Source of the DNA: Paenibacillus plantarum
GTDB taxonomy: Bacteria; Bacillota; Bacilli; Paenibacillales; NBRC-103111
NCBI RefSeq assembly: GCF_013141695.1
Contig: NZ_WHNY01000045.1
Coordinates: forward strand, 52,892 to 116,891
Direction: 5' to 3'
Length of the DNA: 64,000 nucleotides
In this document: piece by piece, positions 63,966 to 64,000 of the stretch
How positions within the stretch are numbered: the first letter of the stretch is position 1
How the letters are laid out: every line of letters begins with the position of its first letter
Position numbers and translations under genes: made by a program
Notes under the pieces: model-generated
Seen by the model: the letters and a program-made list of their open reading frames with translations, nothing else
The model's database searches: none
What the model was told of the DNA's origin: nothing

Positions 63966-64000
63966 ACGATGTTCCATTCGATTTTTGAATGGAAGGTCGT
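63966..64000. repeat. Inverted repeat at the window edge
   Basis: TTCCATTC (63972-63979) and GAATGGAA (63987-63994) pair around seven bases, with short outer ACGA/TCGT pairing. It may be a terminator of the YvbH-like gene, but no T-run is visible before the window ends. Confidence 0.4.

Overview
The window looks like a chromosomal segment of a Paenibacillus-type member of the Bacillota. The signs are strong AGGAGG-type ribosome binding sites, several TTG and GTG starts, lipoprotein binding proteins paired with LplB/LplC-type permeases, YesM- and AraC-type membrane sensors, S-layer homology domains and moderate GC. No rRNA, tRNA, phage, transposase or CRISPR was found. Most of the segment is one large locus for sensing, cutting, importing and trimming an acidic, probably uronic-acid and rhamnose/galactose-containing polysaccharide.

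Left part (0-12 kb): a minus-strand operon of an FAD oxidoreductase, a Gfo/Idh/MocA dehydrogenase and a secreted family-10-like glycosylhydrolase. It diverges from a plus-strand set of an SGNH esterase, an orphan solute-binding lipoprotein, an orphan YesM-like histidine kinase and a MATE transporter. A housekeeping insert follows (12.4-14.7 kb): NADP-type glutamate dehydrogenase and a divergent TetR regulator.

Central operon (14.8-32.5 kb): a clear sigma-A promoter (TTGTCA, 17 bp, TATACT) precedes binding protein, two permeases, an AraC sensor-regulator, two linked FAD proteins, a secreted jelly-roll protein, an S-layer-anchored heparinase II/III-like lyase and a multidomain binding protein, ending at a terminator. 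Between 32.5 and 33.3 kb lies a gene-free stretch with a degenerate ~30-bp repeat array, dispersed repeats and an unexplained terminator.

Right part (33.2-57.8 kb): GH88, a second ABC importer, two tandem PL8 lyases, a GH28-like protein, two GH78-type rhamnosidases, an AraC sensor-regulator and a frameshifted large glycosidase. Five transcription units here carry the same motif abutting the -35 box: TGTTAA, five free bases, CRAAR, two free bases, ATGTAKATTG. Its terminal TTG starts the -35 and a TANNNT -10 follows at 17-18 bp in every case. This is the strongest undescribed signal in the window: a local regulon probably driven by the AraC regulator at 52390, whose own promoter carries a copy. 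Right end (58-64 kb): AraC plus GH42 beta-galactosidase, a phytanoyl-CoA dioxygenase-like protein with a divergent AraC regulator, and a YvbH-like PH-domain protein.

Working model (inference): secreted PL8 and surface lyases cut the polymer. The ABC importers, which lack a local ATPase, take up unsaturated oligosaccharides. Cytoplasmic GH88, GH28-like, GH78, GH42 and oxidoreductases then trim them. The substrate cannot be fixed from sequence alone.
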